From: Bacteroidales bacterium UBA3143
GTDB taxonomy: Bacteria; Bacteroidota; Bacteroidia; Bacteroidales; Dysgonomonadaceae
Reading direction: 5' to 3'
DNA length: 63,865 nt
Assembly: GCA_002364735.1 (NCBI GenBank)
Contig: DEZB01000011.1
Coordinates: forward strand, 1 to 63,865
The translations under genes and the position numbers were made by a program. A model generated the notes under the pieces. It was given only the letters and a program-made list of their open reading frames with translations. It was not told where the DNA came from and did no database searches. Below, one piece after another: positions 44,203 to 53,914 of the stretch. Numbering within the stretch: position 1 is the first letter of the stretch; each line of letters starts with the position of its first letter.

Positions 44203-44697
44203 ATGAAAACATATACAATTGAAGAAAAAGAGCAAATTGAGAAAATTATAAAATCAGAGCAGATTTGTTTTGTTGGTTTTTCTGAGAAGGATGGTATTCC
44301 TTATGTTTTACCAATGAATTACGGATACGAAGAGGGTATTATCTATCTTCATTCTGGACCTGAAGGTAAAGCAATTCGTATTTTAGAGCATAATCCTAAT
44401 GTATGCATCACATTTTGCACACAACCGAAACTTATTTGGCAACATCCTGATGTGGCATGTAGCTACAGGATGCAGTCAGGAAGTGTAATTTGCAATGGAG
44501 TTGTTGAATTTGAGGACAATTACGATGAGAAAGTGAAGGTGTTAGATATAATTATGCGTCAATATACAGACAAAGATTTCAAATATTCTTCACCAGCCGT
44601 AAACAATGTCAAAATATGGAAGGTGGTTATCGACAGCATTACAGCAAAGGATTTTGGAGTGAGACACCCAAATGCAGCTAAGGCTAAATTTCGATAG
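44203..44697 (+). CDS. Pyridoxamine 5'-phosphate oxidase-like flavin-binding protein
   Basis: 164-residue split-barrel flavoprotein of the Pyridox_ox_2 type, the group that includes nitroimidazole reductases (NimA-like). Features are ICFVGFSEKDGIPYVLPMNYGYEEGIIYLHSGPEGKAIRIL (barrel strands and FMN-contacting region) and a SVICNGVVEFEDN strand. The frame opens at TTG 44191, but ATG 44203 is preferred. Nitroimidazole reduction is only one possibility; the physiological substrate is unknown. It is a single gene after the rplT terminator. Confidence 0.8.
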   Translation: MKTYTIEEKEQIEKIIKSEQICFVGFSEKDGIPYVLPMNYGYEEGIIYLHSGPEGKAIRILEHNPNVCITFCTQPKLIWQHPDVACSYRMQSGSVICNGVVEFEDNYDEKVKVLDIIMRQYTDKDFKYSSPAVNNVKIWKVVIDSITAKDFGVRHPNAAKAKFR

Positions 44698-44814
44698 GTT
44701 CTTTATTTTTAAGAGAGTCGGATTAAACGATTAGATTAAACTTTTATCAGATGTATGTTGTTCACTTATAATTGAACATCATAAAAGAGTAATTTATAAT
44801 TTAAAGAAAACAAT

Positions 44815-45285
44815 ATGAAAGCAATGAGAAAAATAAGTATAAGCTTTGCCCTATTTGTTTTTGCACTTGCAACATTTGCTGCAAACCCAGATACAAAGGC
44901 TAAAAATAGTGCAAAACCAATTGAATTAAACAGAAGTGTATTTATTGAGAAGGTGCACAATTTTGTGAAAAGCCCTAATGAGTGGAAATATTTAGGAGAT
45001 AAGCCTGCCATAATAGATTTTCATGCTACTTGGTGTGGACCATGCAAACAAATAGCGCCAGTTTTGGCACAACTTGCTGCCGAATATGGTGACGACATAT
45101 ATATTTATAAAGTAGATGTAGATCAAGAGCCTGATATAGCAAAAGCTTTTGGAATAAGAAGCGTTCCGTCATTGCTTTTCATCCCTCACGAAGGACAACC
45201 CCAAATGGGACAGGGGAATATACCTAAAGCAAGTCTGAAAAAGGTTATTGATGAATTTATGTTGGGAAAAGAACCAACAGAATAA
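44815..45285 (+). CDS. Exported thioredoxin
   Basis: 156 residues: a signal peptide (about 1-22, ..ATFAA) followed by a thioredoxin fold with active site WCGPC (Cys74, Cys77), the IDFHATWCGPCKQIAPVL strand-helix and the cis-Pro SVPSLLF. It is expected to act in the periplasm on disulfides; the WCGPC site is that of a reducing thioredoxin rather than DsbA. The start could also be ATG 44824. No redox partner gene is adjacent. Confidence 0.88.
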   Translation: MKAMRKISISFALFVFALATFAANPDTKAKNSAKPIELNRSVFIEKVHNFVKSPNEWKYLGDKPAIIDFHATWCGPCKQIAPVLAQLAAEYGDDIYIYKVDVDQEPDIAKAFGIRSVPSLLFIPHEGQPQMGQGNIPKASLKKVIDEFMLGKEPTE

Positions 45286-45371
45286 CAATAAATCAAACAG
45301 TATAGTGCTCCCTTTTTTATGAAAGGACAATATAGGATTAAGGATTCATTTTAATATAAATAGTGGGTATA

Positions 45372-46163
45372 ATGCTAATATCAAGTTTACAGAACCCTTC
45401 TGTAAAAAACCTTGTAAAACTAAATAAAGCGCGAGAGCGAAAAGAACAAAATCTTTTTGTGATAGAAGGCGCAAGAGAATTATCGCTGGCTTTGGCCAGC
45501 GATTATTGTATGGAAGAAGTTTATGTATGCGAAGAACTATTTACTACATCAAACTATCCAAATGTACTTGAAGGAATTTCTTCGGATAAGACAACTTACA
45601 TTACTCCTCAGGTATTTGAAAAAGTAGCTTATCGCACATCTTCAGATGGAATTATTGCGCTGGCTCGTCCAAAGTCTCATCAATTATCAGATATTAGACT
45701 GACAGATAATCCATTCATCATTATTTTAGAATCAGTAGAGAAACCTGGCAACTTAGGTGCTATACTTCGTTCTGCTGAAGCTGCTGCAGTTGATGCCGTT
45801 ATTGTATGTGATCTCCAAACAGATGTTTATAACCCTAATGTGATACGCTCAAGCGTGGGAGGACTCTTCAGTGTTCAAACTGCAGTTTGTTCGTCACAAG
45901 AAGCTATGAATTGGCTGGATAAGAATGCTATCCAATCATTTGCTGCTGAATTAGAAGCGTCTGAATTTTATCAAAACATCGATTTTAGTGGACCCTGTGC
46001 CATTGTGCTGGGTACTGAAGCCGATGGGCTTACAGTTACTTGGCTCAATTATGCTACACAACGCATTAAAATACCCATGAGAGGGAAAATCGATTCATTG
46101 AATGTTTCGGTTTCTACAGCAGTGTTGACTTTTGAGGCCATGAGACAGCGGGGGTTCTTTTAA
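45372..46163 (+). CDS. TrmH/SpoU-family RNA 2'-O-methyltransferase
   Basis: 263 residues. An N-terminal substrate-binding domain (about 5-95, LISSLQNPSVKNLVKLNKARERKEQNLFVIEGAREL) is followed by the SPOUT knot: ESVEKPGNLGAILRSAEAA (motif 1), VIRSSVGGLFSVQ, IVLGTEADGL (motif 2) and IPMRGKIDSLNVSVSTAVLTFE (motif 3). It would methylate a ribose in rRNA or tRNA with AdoMet; the exact site is unknown. ATG 45372 is preferred over GTG 45363. It is convergent with argH, with a hairpin between them. Confidence 0.9.
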   Translation: MLISSLQNPSVKNLVKLNKARERKEQNLFVIEGARELSLALASDYCMEEVYVCEELFTTSNYPNVLEGISSDKTTYITPQVFEKVAYRTSSDGIIALARPKSHQLSDIRLTDNPFIIILESVEKPGNLGAILRSAEAAAVDAVIVCDLQTDVYNPNVIRSSVGGLFSVQTAVCSSQEAMNWLDKNAIQSFAAELEASEFYQNIDFSGPCAIVLGTEADGLTVTWLNYATQRIKIPMRGKIDSLNVSVSTAVLTFEAMRQRGFF

Positions 46164-46284
46164 AAGTGTTTAATGAAATAATGAAATGCTATGTTCAGGT
46201 AAGCTAATTACTTAAGTAATCTACTAATCTTTTTTTCAAACATACACCAAGAGAATTACTATATACCCACCTATCAGATATATA

Positions 46285-46312
46285 AAAGCCCACTGAATAT
46301 CCAGCGGGCTTT
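46285..46312. terminator. Bidirectional terminator between rRNA methyltransferase and argH
   Basis: AAAGCCC(A)CTG (46285-46295) pairs with CAG(C)GGGCTTT (46302-46312). The T-rich flank is better on the minus strand, so it mainly ends the arginine operon. Confidence 0.75.
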
Positions 46313-46339
46313 AAAAATTATAAGAAAATATCAATCGAT

Positions 46340-47635
46340 TTAAGCAAATCTCTTTAATACAGTATTCATTTTTTCTTTTATCTTTTCTGTACACAAATTT
46401 CCAATACTCCCTTCATGCATATGATTTACCTCTTTATTGGAAACAAATTGATTGTTTTGAACCTCTTGACCTACTTGAATGTATGCATCACGAAAGGTAG
46501 TGCCATTGAGCACACGATTGTTAACTTCCTCAACCGTAAACAAATAATCGTATTTAATATCATCTAAAATATTTTTGTTGACAGTTACATTTTCAAGCAT
46601 AAAGCAACTCATACTTAATAGCTCTTGTATCACTTCAATTGCAGGGAAAAGTACCTCTTTCAGCAATTGATAATCGCGGTGGTAACCATGAGGTATATTA
46701 GTAGTCATAAGTGCCAATTCGTTTGGCAAACTTTGCAATCTGTTGCTGTGTGCTCTTATCAACTCCCAAACATCAGGATTTTTCTTGTGAGGCATTATGC
46801 TCGATCCGGTAGTTAGCTCCTGTGGATAAGATATGAATGCATAGTTGCCAGAAAGATACTGACAATTGTCATCGGCGAGTTTATTCAATGTAAATGCAAT
46901 ATTGCTCATTGCTTGAGCAAGTATGCGCTCTGTCTTCCCCCTACCCATTTGTGCTGCAATTACATTGTAGTTCATCGTTGCAAAGTCCAATTCTTTTGTA
47001 GTCATCTCCCTATCTATCGGGAAAGAACTTCCATAGCCAGCGGCCGAACCCAATGGGTTTTGATTAGCAACATTCCATGCTGCAACCAATGTATGCATAT
47101 CGTCGATAAGTGTTTCAGCATAAGCACCAAACCACAAACCGAAAGAAGAAGGCATGGCAATTTGTCCATGCGTATAGCCTGGCAGCAGAACATCTTTATG
47201 TTCTTCACTTAAATCTTGCAACAAGTTGAATAGAGAGACTACCCCCTCTTTTATGATCAATATTTCGTCTTTTAGGTAGAGCTTAAGGTCTACTAACACT
47301 TGATCGTTGCGCGAACGACCAGAATGAATCTTTTTACCAATCTCTCCGAGCCTGCTAATAAGCATCGATTCAATCTGAGAGTGTATATCTTCAGCATCAT
47401 CATCCAATGCAAAGTTGCCTTTCTCAACTTCTTTTAGAATGCTTTGAAGTTCGGCACGCAATGTAGTTTCTTCTTCCACTTCCATCAATCCTATTTTCGT
47501 TAGCATCTTAATGTGTGCCATCGAACCAATGATATCGTATTTTGCCAATCGCAAATCGAGTTCTCTGTCTTTTCCGACAGTAAAGTTTAAAACAGCTTTA
47601 TCGGCATCAAAGCCTTTGTTCCAGATTTTCGACAT
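46340..47635 (-). CDS. argH: Argininosuccinate lyase
   Basis: 431-residue fumarase-superfamily lyase making arginine and fumarate. The GSSIMPHKKNPD signature loop (about 265-277), HSGRSRNDQV (about 100-110) and LPGYTHGQIAMPSSFG are intact. It is the last gene of the arginine operon, 11 bases after argE. Confidence 0.95.
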   Translation of the reverse strand: MSKIWNKGFDADKAVLNFTVGKDRELDLRLAKYDIIGSMAHIKMLTKIGLMEVEEETTLRAELQSILKEVEKGNFALDDDAEDIHSQIESMLISRLGEIGKKIHSGRSRNDQVLVDLKLYLKDEILIIKEGVVSLFNLLQDLSEEHKDVLLPGYTHGQIAMPSSFGLWFGAYAETLIDDMHTLVAAWNVANQNPLGSAAGYGSSFPIDREMTTKELDFATMNYNVIAAQMGRGKTERILAQAMSNIAFTLNKLADDNCQYLSGNYAFISYPQELTTGSSIMPHKKNPDVWELIRAHSNRLQSLPNELALMTTNIPHGYHRDYQLLKEVLFPAIEVIQELLSMSCFMLENVTVNKNILDDIKYDYLFTVEEVNNRVLNGTTFRDAYIQVGQEVQNNQFVSNKEVNHMHEGSIGNLCTEKIKEKMNTVLKRFA

Positions 47636-47646
47636 TGTATTCTATT

Positions 47647-48735
47647 TTAAATAATTTCTTCTTTGTAAATTACAGCTAATTTTTCAACAAACTTGATATA
47701 ACCATCAATTCCTTCTTCTAACTCATTGACAAGCACAAACTCATCCGATTGGTGCGAACGCTCCGATTCGCCAGGCCCCATTTTAATAGCAGGACAACTA
47801 AGGCGCATCCAATCAGAAGTAGTAGGAGAAACATAGGTCTCTACTTTGAGTTTTTTAATACAAGCCATCAAGATATGATCTTGGGGGGTGCCCGAACTTT
47901 TGTTCGTAAGTGAACGTGCTGTTAGCTTACTTTCAGTTATCGCTTGCAATTGCTCCATAATTTCAGGATTGGTGTAGCAATCAGTTGGACGAATGTCCAC
48001 AACAAACGAGCATGAATCAGGCACTACATTGTGTTGTGTTCCTGCATTTATTTGTGTCACGGTTAGTTTCACTTCGCCCATTGCTGGAGAAACTTTTTCA
48101 AACTTCAGCGATAATAATTTCTTGATATCTTCTAATGCAATATAAATAGCATTAATGCCTTCATTACGCGCAGCATGACCGCTTTTTCCCTGAGCTTCTG
48201 CATCTATCACAAGCAAGCCACGCTCTCCAATTGCAGCACGCATACCAGTTGGTTCTCCAACAATAGCATAATCAACAAACGAAAGCTCTTTTGATAACCT
48301 CCGCATACCATTTACACCAGAGTTTTCTTCTTCAGCAGAGAGCACCAATAATAGATTGAAAGGTAAGACTTGATTGTAAAAATGCAGGAATGTTTGAATT
48401 AAACTTACCACACTTGCGCCCGCATCGTTACTACCTAACCCATACACATACCTATCAGATGTCGGTGGGTTGAAAGGGTCAAATGTATATCCATTAGCAG
48501 GCTGAACAGTATCAATATGAGAGTTGAGCATAAAGGTAGGCCTTGTCTTATCAAAGTGTGGTTGCTTCACAATGATATTGTTCCCAATACGTTCTATATT
48601 GATTCCATGTTCCGCAAAGTAGTTTGTAAGATAATCTGCACGTAAGTGCTCTTCACCCGAAAAGGATTGAATCCAAACCAACTTACGCAACAGCACTAAC
48701 GCATCGTTCAGATAGTTGCTATTTGATTGTTCCAT
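47647..48735 (-). CDS. argE: M20-family deacylase of arginine biosynthesis
   Basis: 362-residue zinc peptidase-fold enzyme expected to remove the N-acyl group from N-acetyl- or N-succinylcitrulline/ornithine. It has LNSHIDTVQP (zinc His and Asp), GLGSNDAGAS, LVLSAEEENSGVNG (Glu base and ligand) and a C-terminal QSDEFV segment. Because the neighbouring transcarbamylase acts on acylated ornithine, the probable substrate is N-succinylcitrulline, which is inference from context. It overlaps argB by 17 bases. Confidence 0.88.
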   Translation of the reverse strand: MEQSNSNYLNDALVLLRKLVWIQSFSGEEHLRADYLTNYFAEHGINIERIGNNIIVKQPHFDKTRPTFMLNSHIDTVQPANGYTFDPFNPPTSDRYVYGLGSNDAGASVVSLIQTFLHFYNQVLPFNLLLVLSAEEENSGVNGMRRLSKELSFVDYAIVGEPTGMRAAIGERGLLVIDAEAQGKSGHAARNEGINAIYIALEDIKKLLSLKFEKVSPAMGEVKLTVTQINAGTQHNVVPDSCSFVVDIRPTDCYTNPEIMEQLQAITESKLTARSLTNKSSGTPQDHILMACIKKLKVETYVSPTTSDWMRLSCPAIKMGPGESERSHQSDEFVLVNELEEGIDGYIKFVEKLAVIYKEEII

Positions 48736-49540
48736 TTTCGTTTATTAATCTGGTTCCTTTTTGCGTTAATAGATTATTGGCATGCATAACCAGTACTTCT
48801 GAAACTCCTTCATCAATGGCATTAAATGAATTGTGCAATTTAGGAATCATGCCTCCCGCAATGATGTTTTGTTTCAGATGCGATTCGTATTCTGATTTTG
48901 TCATCGACAATATAATACTTTTTGGATCATCAACATTCCTCAAAACGCCTTCTTTTTCGAAGCAATAGTAGAGTATTGTTTTATATTTTGAAGATAATGC
49001 CACGGATAATGTATAAGCGATGGTGTCGGCATTAGTATTTAGCAAAGAACCCTTTTCATCGTGGGTTATGGCACAAAAAACAGGAACAATATCCTTATCC
49101 AACAAATCGGAGATAAACTCTGCGTTTACTTTACTTGGTGTTGGGTCTCCCACAAATCCAAAGTCTATAGGAATAGGTGAGCGCCGTGCAGCAGGAATGA
49201 TGTTTGCATCAACACCTGACAAACCTATTGCATTGCAACCATCCTTTTGCAACAAAGCAACAATATGTTTGTTAATCCATCCAGCGTATACCATTGCAAC
49301 CAATTTCAAGGTTTCTGCATCGGTTACGCGTCGTCCTTGAATCATGGTGGTTTTAATTCCTAAATCAATTGCCATTTTTGAGGCCATCACTCCCCCACCG
49401 TGCACCAATACTTTCTTTCCTTCCAGTTTTTGGAAATCTACAAGAAAAGCTTCTAATGCCTCAGGATTATCAACAACATTACCGCCAATCTTTACAACTC
49501 TAATTGTTTCTTTTTGATTCGTATTCTCTACGTTACTCAT
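48719..49540 (-). CDS. argB: N-acylglutamate kinase
   Basis: 273-residue amino-acid kinase. VVKIGGNVVDN (phosphate-binding), VLVHGGGVMASKM, GRRVTDAETLK and GLSGVDANII are present, with a nucleotide-site region LNTNADTIA. It phosphorylates N-acetyl- or, in Bacteroidota with the succinyl route, N-succinylglutamate. It follows argF' by 12 bases and overlaps argE by 17. Confidence 0.93.
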   Translation of the reverse strand: MSNVENTNQKETIRVVKIGGNVVDNPEALEAFLVDFQKLEGKKVLVHGGGVMASKMAIDLGIKTTMIQGRRVTDAETLKLVAMVYAGWINKHIVALLQKDGCNAIGLSGVDANIIPAARRSPIPIDFGFVGDPTPSKVNAEFISDLLDKDIVPVFCAITHDEKGSLLNTNADTIAYTLSVALSSKYKTILYYCFEKEGVLRNVDDPKSIILSMTKSEYESHLKQNIIAGGMIPKLHNSFNAIDEGVSEVLVMHANNLLTQKGTRLINENGTIK

Positions 49541-49552
49541 GCTATTTTAATA

Positions 49553-50506
49553 CTACAAGTTTTTCAATATTTCGCTTAACACTACCTGTGCGGATACTAC
49601 CCTGTTAGTTGCTTGAGGAATAACAATGGATTGTTTGCTCTCTATCACCTCATCCGTTACAATCATATTTCTTCTAACTGGCAAACAGTGCATAAAGTGT
49701 GCATTGTTAGTCAACTTCATCTTCTTTGAATCAACTGTCCAATCTCTGTCTGTACTCAATACTTTCCCGTAATTAGGATCAGTGTAGGCAGACCAGTTTT
49801 TGGCATAAATGAAATCGGCATCCTTATAAGCTTTCTCTTTATCATACTCCACAAAAGCATTTCCAACAAACTCTTTATCCAGTTCGTAACCTTCGGGATG
49901 CGTAATCACAAATTCATAGTCTGAGGCATTCATCCACTCAGCAAACGAGTTGGGTACAGCTTGTGGCAGTGCACGAGGATGTGGAGCCCAAGTAAGTACA
50001 ACTTTTGGTTTTGGTTTCTGTTTGTACTCTTCAATTGTAATTAAATCGGCAAAGCTTTGCAATGGGTGACGTGTGGCAGCCTCCATACTAAAGACTGGTT
50101 TTCCAGAGTAGCGAATAAATTGATTCAACACAGTTTCGTTGTAATCGTCCGATTTACTTTCGAATTGAGCAAATGAACGCACACCAATCACATCGCAGTA
50201 AGCTCCCATCACTGGGATTGCCTCAAGCATATGTTCAGGTTTGTCCCCATCCATAACAACTCCCGTTTCCGTTTCTAATTTCCATGCTCCTTGATTCACA
50301 TCAAGCACCATTACGTTCATTCCCAAATTCATTGCAGCTTTTTGCGTGCTCAATCGGGTGCGTAAACTTGAGTTGAAGAAAATAAGCAGAGCCGTTTTGT
50401 TCTTCCCCAATGTTTGATTAGTAAAAGGATTCTTTTTCACCTCTTTTGCTTTCAGCAATGCTTCATTTATATTGCCAATGTCTTTAACCGATATGAAGTT
50501 TCTCAT
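49553..50506 (-). CDS. argF': N-succinylornithine carbamoyltransferase
   Basis: 317 residues, aspartate/ornithine carbamoyltransferase fold. The carbamoyl-phosphate loop reads SLRTR (47-51), HCLPVRRN is present near the C-terminus, and RHPLQSFAD is typical. Residue 90 is Pro in GDKPEHMLEA. In the Bacteroides fragilis enzyme Pro90 marks succinyl-ornithine specificity, whereas N-acetylornithine enzymes have Glu at this site. The motif SLRTR/GVRSFA layout is also that of the B. fragilis type. It overlaps argD by four bases (ATGA). Confidence 0.9.
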   Translation of the reverse strand: MRNFISVKDIGNINEALLKAKEVKKNPFTNQTLGKNKTALLIFFNSSLRTRLSTQKAAMNLGMNVMVLDVNQGAWKLETETGVVMDGDKPEHMLEAIPVMGAYCDVIGVRSFAQFESKSDDYNETVLNQFIRYSGKPVFSMEAATRHPLQSFADLITIEEYKQKPKPKVVLTWAPHPRALPQAVPNSFAEWMNASDYEFVITHPEGYELDKEFVGNAFVEYDKEKAYKDADFIYAKNWSAYTDPNYGKVLSTDRDWTVDSKKMKLTNNAHFMHCLPVRRNMIVTDEVIESKQSIVIPQATNRVVSAQVVLSEILKNL

Positions 50507-51672
50507 TGTTGTGTCTGTTTTTTAAAAGCTTCGATAAATATATCAACTTCTTCTTTCGAAATGGAAAGAGGTGGCAATAAACGCATTACATTGTTTTTTG
50601 CTCCTCCAGTAAATATATGGTCTTCAAATAGTAGCTTGTTGCGCAATTCTGCATATTCTGGTTCAAGTTCAACGCCAATCATCAATCCCTCTCCACGTAG
50701 CTCTTTTATTCCATTACAATCTTTCAATTGCTCTTTCAGGTATGCTCCCATTACAGCAGCATTCTCCACTAAGTTATCGTCTTTTATAACATCCAGCACT
50801 GCAATTGCTGCAGCACAAGCCAAATGGTTTCCACCAAAAGTGGTTCCCAACATTCCTTTCTTGGCTTCAAATTTAGGAGAGATAAGAATGCCTCCAATTG
50901 GAAATCCATTTCCCATTCCTTTTGCCATGGCTATTATGTCTGGTTGGACTTTTGCATACTGATGTGCAAAGAATTTGCCCGAACGACCATAACCAGATTG
51001 GACTTCGTCCATAATGAACGCAACATTATGTTTGTTGCAAAGAGCTTGCAGCTGTTGCAAAAACCCTACTTCAGCAGTATAGATACCTGCAACTCCTTGT
51101 ATGGGTTCAATTATAACTGCACAGTAATCATCTTCTTGAAGTGCTCTTTCAACTGCATCAATATCATTTAGCGGGAGGAAGGTTACTTCGTGCCCAGTGT
51201 TAAATGGTGCTTGAATGGAGGGATTGTCGCTTATAGCAACCGCACCTGAAGTACGACCATGAAATGCTTCTTTGAAAGTTATGACGCGTTTTTTACCTGT
51301 ATGAAAAGATGCAAGCTTCAGTGCGTTTTCATTTGCTTCTGCACCAGAGTTGCAAAGGAAGAGTGAATAATCGGGATAGCCTGAAAGTTGTCCCAACTTC
51401 TCGCTCAACTCAACTTGCAATTTGTTTTGAACTGAATTGGAATAGAAAACTATATTATCTATTTGATCCTTCAGCATCTGTGCGTAATGTGGATGCGTGT
51501 GACCTATAGAGATAACGGCATGACCGCCATATAAGTCAAGGTACTTTGTGTTATCAACACCCCAAACCCAACATCCCTTGGCTTTCTTAGGTTCAATGTC
51601 CCATAATGAATAGACATCGAATAAGCCTCCTTTGGTTGAATCTGATAGTTTTGTTTGTTCTGTTTTTGTCAT
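50503..51672 (-). CDS. argD: N-acylornithine aminotransferase
   Basis: 389-residue class III PLP aminotransferase. It has the SGAEANENALKLA cofactor segment, FKEAFHGRTSGAVAISD, FIMDEVQSGYGRSG (Asp-x-x-Gln PLP contact) and AKGMGNGFPIGG with the Schiff-base lysine. It converts the N-acylglutamate semialdehyde to N-acylornithine. The gene lies between argC (27 bases) and argF' (overlap). Confidence 0.95.
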   Translation of the reverse strand: MTKTEQTKLSDSTKGGLFDVYSLWDIEPKKAKGCWVWGVDNTKYLDLYGGHAVISIGHTHPHYAQMLKDQIDNIVFYSNSVQNKLQVELSEKLGQLSGYPDYSLFLCNSGAEANENALKLASFHTGKKRVITFKEAFHGRTSGAVAISDNPSIQAPFNTGHEVTFLPLNDIDAVERALQEDDYCAVIIEPIQGVAGIYTAEVGFLQQLQALCNKHNVAFIMDEVQSGYGRSGKFFAHQYAKVQPDIIAMAKGMGNGFPIGGILISPKFEAKKGMLGTTFGGNHLACAAAIAVLDVIKDDNLVENAAVMGAYLKEQLKDCNGIKELRGEGLMIGVELEPEYAELRNKLLFEDHIFTGGAKNNVMRLLPPLSISKEEVDIFIEAFKKQTQQ

Positions 51673-51699
51673 TCTCTTATTGTATTTATGTGTTAACTC

Positions 51700-52674
51700 T
51701 TAGAATGCACTTCCTTTTAGATGAAGTCCCTCTGTTTCTTCAAAGCCACACATCAAATTCATATTCTGCACTGCTTGTCCTGATGCACCTTTTGTAAGAT
51801 TATCAATAATGGAAGTGATGTGAATATAAGCGTTATGGAAAGAGATGTGCAACAAAACCTTGTTTGTGTTTACCACTTCTTTCAAACTTATGTTGTCGTC
51901 CGATACAAAAACAAAAGGAGAGTCTTTGTAATAATCCTTGTAATATGTGATTACCTCTTCATCGCTCATATTCCCATTCCACTTAGTATAAACACTTGCA
52001 AATATGCCTCGCGTAAAATCACCGCGCATTGGCACAAATTGTATTTCAGGAACAGAAACAGCTTGATCCAAAGAAAGCGTTTTTTTGATCTCACCCAAGT
52101 GTTGGTGATCAAAAGCTTTGTAAACTGACATATTGGAATCGCGGTAGCTGAAATGAGTTGTTTCACCAGGTTTTTTTCCTGCTCCAGTGGAACCTGTTAT
52201 TGCGTGAATATGTATTTCGTTTTTCAACTCTTTCATATTTGCCAAAGGCAACAGTGCCAACAAAATGCCAGTTGCAAAACACCCAGGGTTGGCAATATTG
52301 TCTGCTTTTTTAATCGCTTCCTTGTTTTGTTCGCACAAGCCATACACAAATGTTCTATTTTGAAATGTTGGCTCCAACCTAAAATCATTTCCCAAGTCTA
52401 TTATCTTACATTTTGCAGGAATATCATTTTTTTGAAGAAACTTTTGAGAGATGCCATGACCAAGACAAAGAAACAACACATCAGGACTTCCGATTGAATC
52501 GGAAAAGTTAAGGTCAGTTTCTCCTAATAGATCACGGTGAACAGACGAAAGAGAAACCCCAACTGACGTTGTGCTAACAACTGATTCAATTTGCACTTGT
52601 GGATGATGTATCAAAATACGCAGTAGTTCACCAGCAGTATAACCAGTTCCACCTGCAATGCTTACTTTAATCAT
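51700..52674 (-). CDS. argC: N-acyl-gamma-glutamyl-phosphate reductase
   Basis: 324 residues. An N-terminal NADP-binding fold (SIAGGTGYTAGELLRIL) precedes the catalytic Cys in NPGCFATGILLAL (about 130) and the C-terminal dehydrogenase domain with RGDFTRGIFASVYTK. The frame opens upstream at 52728, inside argG; ATG 52674 (MIKVSIAGGTG) gives the usual N-terminus and a four-base gap after the argG stop. Confidence 0.95.
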   Translation of the reverse strand: MIKVSIAGGTGYTAGELLRILIHHPQVQIESVVSTTSVGVSLSSVHRDLLGETDLNFSDSIGSPDVLFLCLGHGISQKFLQKNDIPAKCKIIDLGNDFRLEPTFQNRTFVYGLCEQNKEAIKKADNIANPGCFATGILLALLPLANMKELKNEIHIHAITGSTGAGKKPGETTHFSYRDSNMSVYKAFDHQHLGEIKKTLSLDQAVSVPEIQFVPMRGDFTRGIFASVYTKWNGNMSDEEVITYYKDYYKDSPFVFVSDDNISLKEVVNTNKVLLHISFHNAYIHITSIIDNLTKGASGQAVQNMNLMCGFEETEGLHLKGSAF

Positions 52675-52678
52675 GCTT

Positions 52679-53872
52679 TTACTTTTTTTCTTTGTGAACC
52701 GAATAGTATATTTTAAGTGGATTGGCAAGAACCTTGGTAAATCCTATCACATCTTGCCCAGAAAACGATTTGTTAGACTCGCCATAATCTCCAAAGTCGG
52801 AGTTCATTAAATCGTATTCGCTTTCGCAAGCTAAAATAGAAAAATGATATGGACGAAGTTCAACTTCCACCTTACCTGTCACAAACTTCTGTGTATCGTC
52901 TAAAAATGTTTCTATATTGCGCATCACTGGCTCCAAGTATTGTGCTTCGTGAAGCAATTGTCCATACCAGTTGCTTAATTGTTCTTTCCAATAGAGTTGG
53001 TTTTTGGTTAAGATGTGCTTCTCAAGCAAATGATGTGCTTTCACCAAAATCAATGGAGAGGGGGCTTCAAATGCTACACGTCCTTTTGTACCAATAATGG
53101 TATCTCCAACATGCACATCGCGACCAATACCAAAGCGCGAAGCTTTCTCGTGCAGTTTGTGAATAAGAGCAACGGGGGTCAGTGTTTCACCATTTAACGA
53201 AACAGGTTCTCCTTTTTCAAATCCTATTGTAATTCGCTCTGTTCCAAAATCAGCAACTTGAGATGGATAAGCTTCTTCAGGAAGTATACCAGATGATTTC
53301 AATGTTTCTACACCACCCACGCTTGTTCCCCACAAACCTTGATTGATTGAATACTTTGATTTCTCCCAAGATGATTCAAAACCATGCTCCTTGAGGTAAT
53401 CAATTTCTTGCTGTCTTGATAGTTCCAATTCTCTAACAGGCGCAATAATCTGCACATTAGGAGCAAGCACTTCAAACACAAGATCGAAACGAATTTGATC
53501 GTTACCCGCACCCGTACTACCATGTGCCACAAAGCCAGCACCTACTTTATTAACATGGTCAACTACTGCCATAGCTTGAAAGAAACGTTCGGAGCTAACA
53601 GACAATGGATATGTGTTATTTTTAAGGATGTTGCCAAATATCAGGTATTTGATTCCTTTGTTGTAATAGTCGTCCACTGCATCAATGCATGTATGCGTTG
53701 TTGCACCAAGAGCCAAAGCTCGCTTTTCTATTTGTGCGGCTTCATCATCAGAAAATCCACCTGTGTTAACAATTACAGTGTGCACTTCCAGTTTCCTCTC
53801 ATTAATCAGATACGGCACACAAAACGACGTATCAAGACCTCCACTAAATGCTAAAACTACTTTTTGTTTCAT
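52679..53872 (-). CDS. argG: Argininosuccinate synthase
   Basis: 397-residue ATP-pyrophosphatase enzyme. VVLAFSGGLDTSF (P-loop, about 5-17), HGSTGAGNDQIRFDL and SINQGLWGTSVGG are the family blocks. It joins citrulline and aspartate. It is second in the operon, 42 bases after the GNAT gene. Confidence 0.95.
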   Translation of the reverse strand: MKQKVVLAFSGGLDTSFCVPYLINERKLEVHTVIVNTGGFSDDEAAQIEKRALALGATTHTCIDAVDDYYNKGIKYLIFGNILKNNTYPLSVSSERFFQAMAVVDHVNKVGAGFVAHGSTGAGNDQIRFDLVFEVLAPNVQIIAPVRELELSRQQEIDYLKEHGFESSWEKSKYSINQGLWGTSVGGVETLKSSGILPEEAYPSQVADFGTERITIGFEKGEPVSLNGETLTPVALIHKLHEKASRFGIGRDVHVGDTIIGTKGRVAFEAPSPLILVKAHHLLEKHILTKNQLYWKEQLSNWYGQLLHEAQYLEPVMRNIETFLDDTQKFVTGKVEVELRPYHFSILACESEYDLMNSDFGDYGESNKSFSGQDVIGFTKVLANPLKIYYSVHKEKK

Positions 53873-53914
53873 CTTATATATATTTTAATTCATTAGCTGG
53901 CATCTGTCAGCATA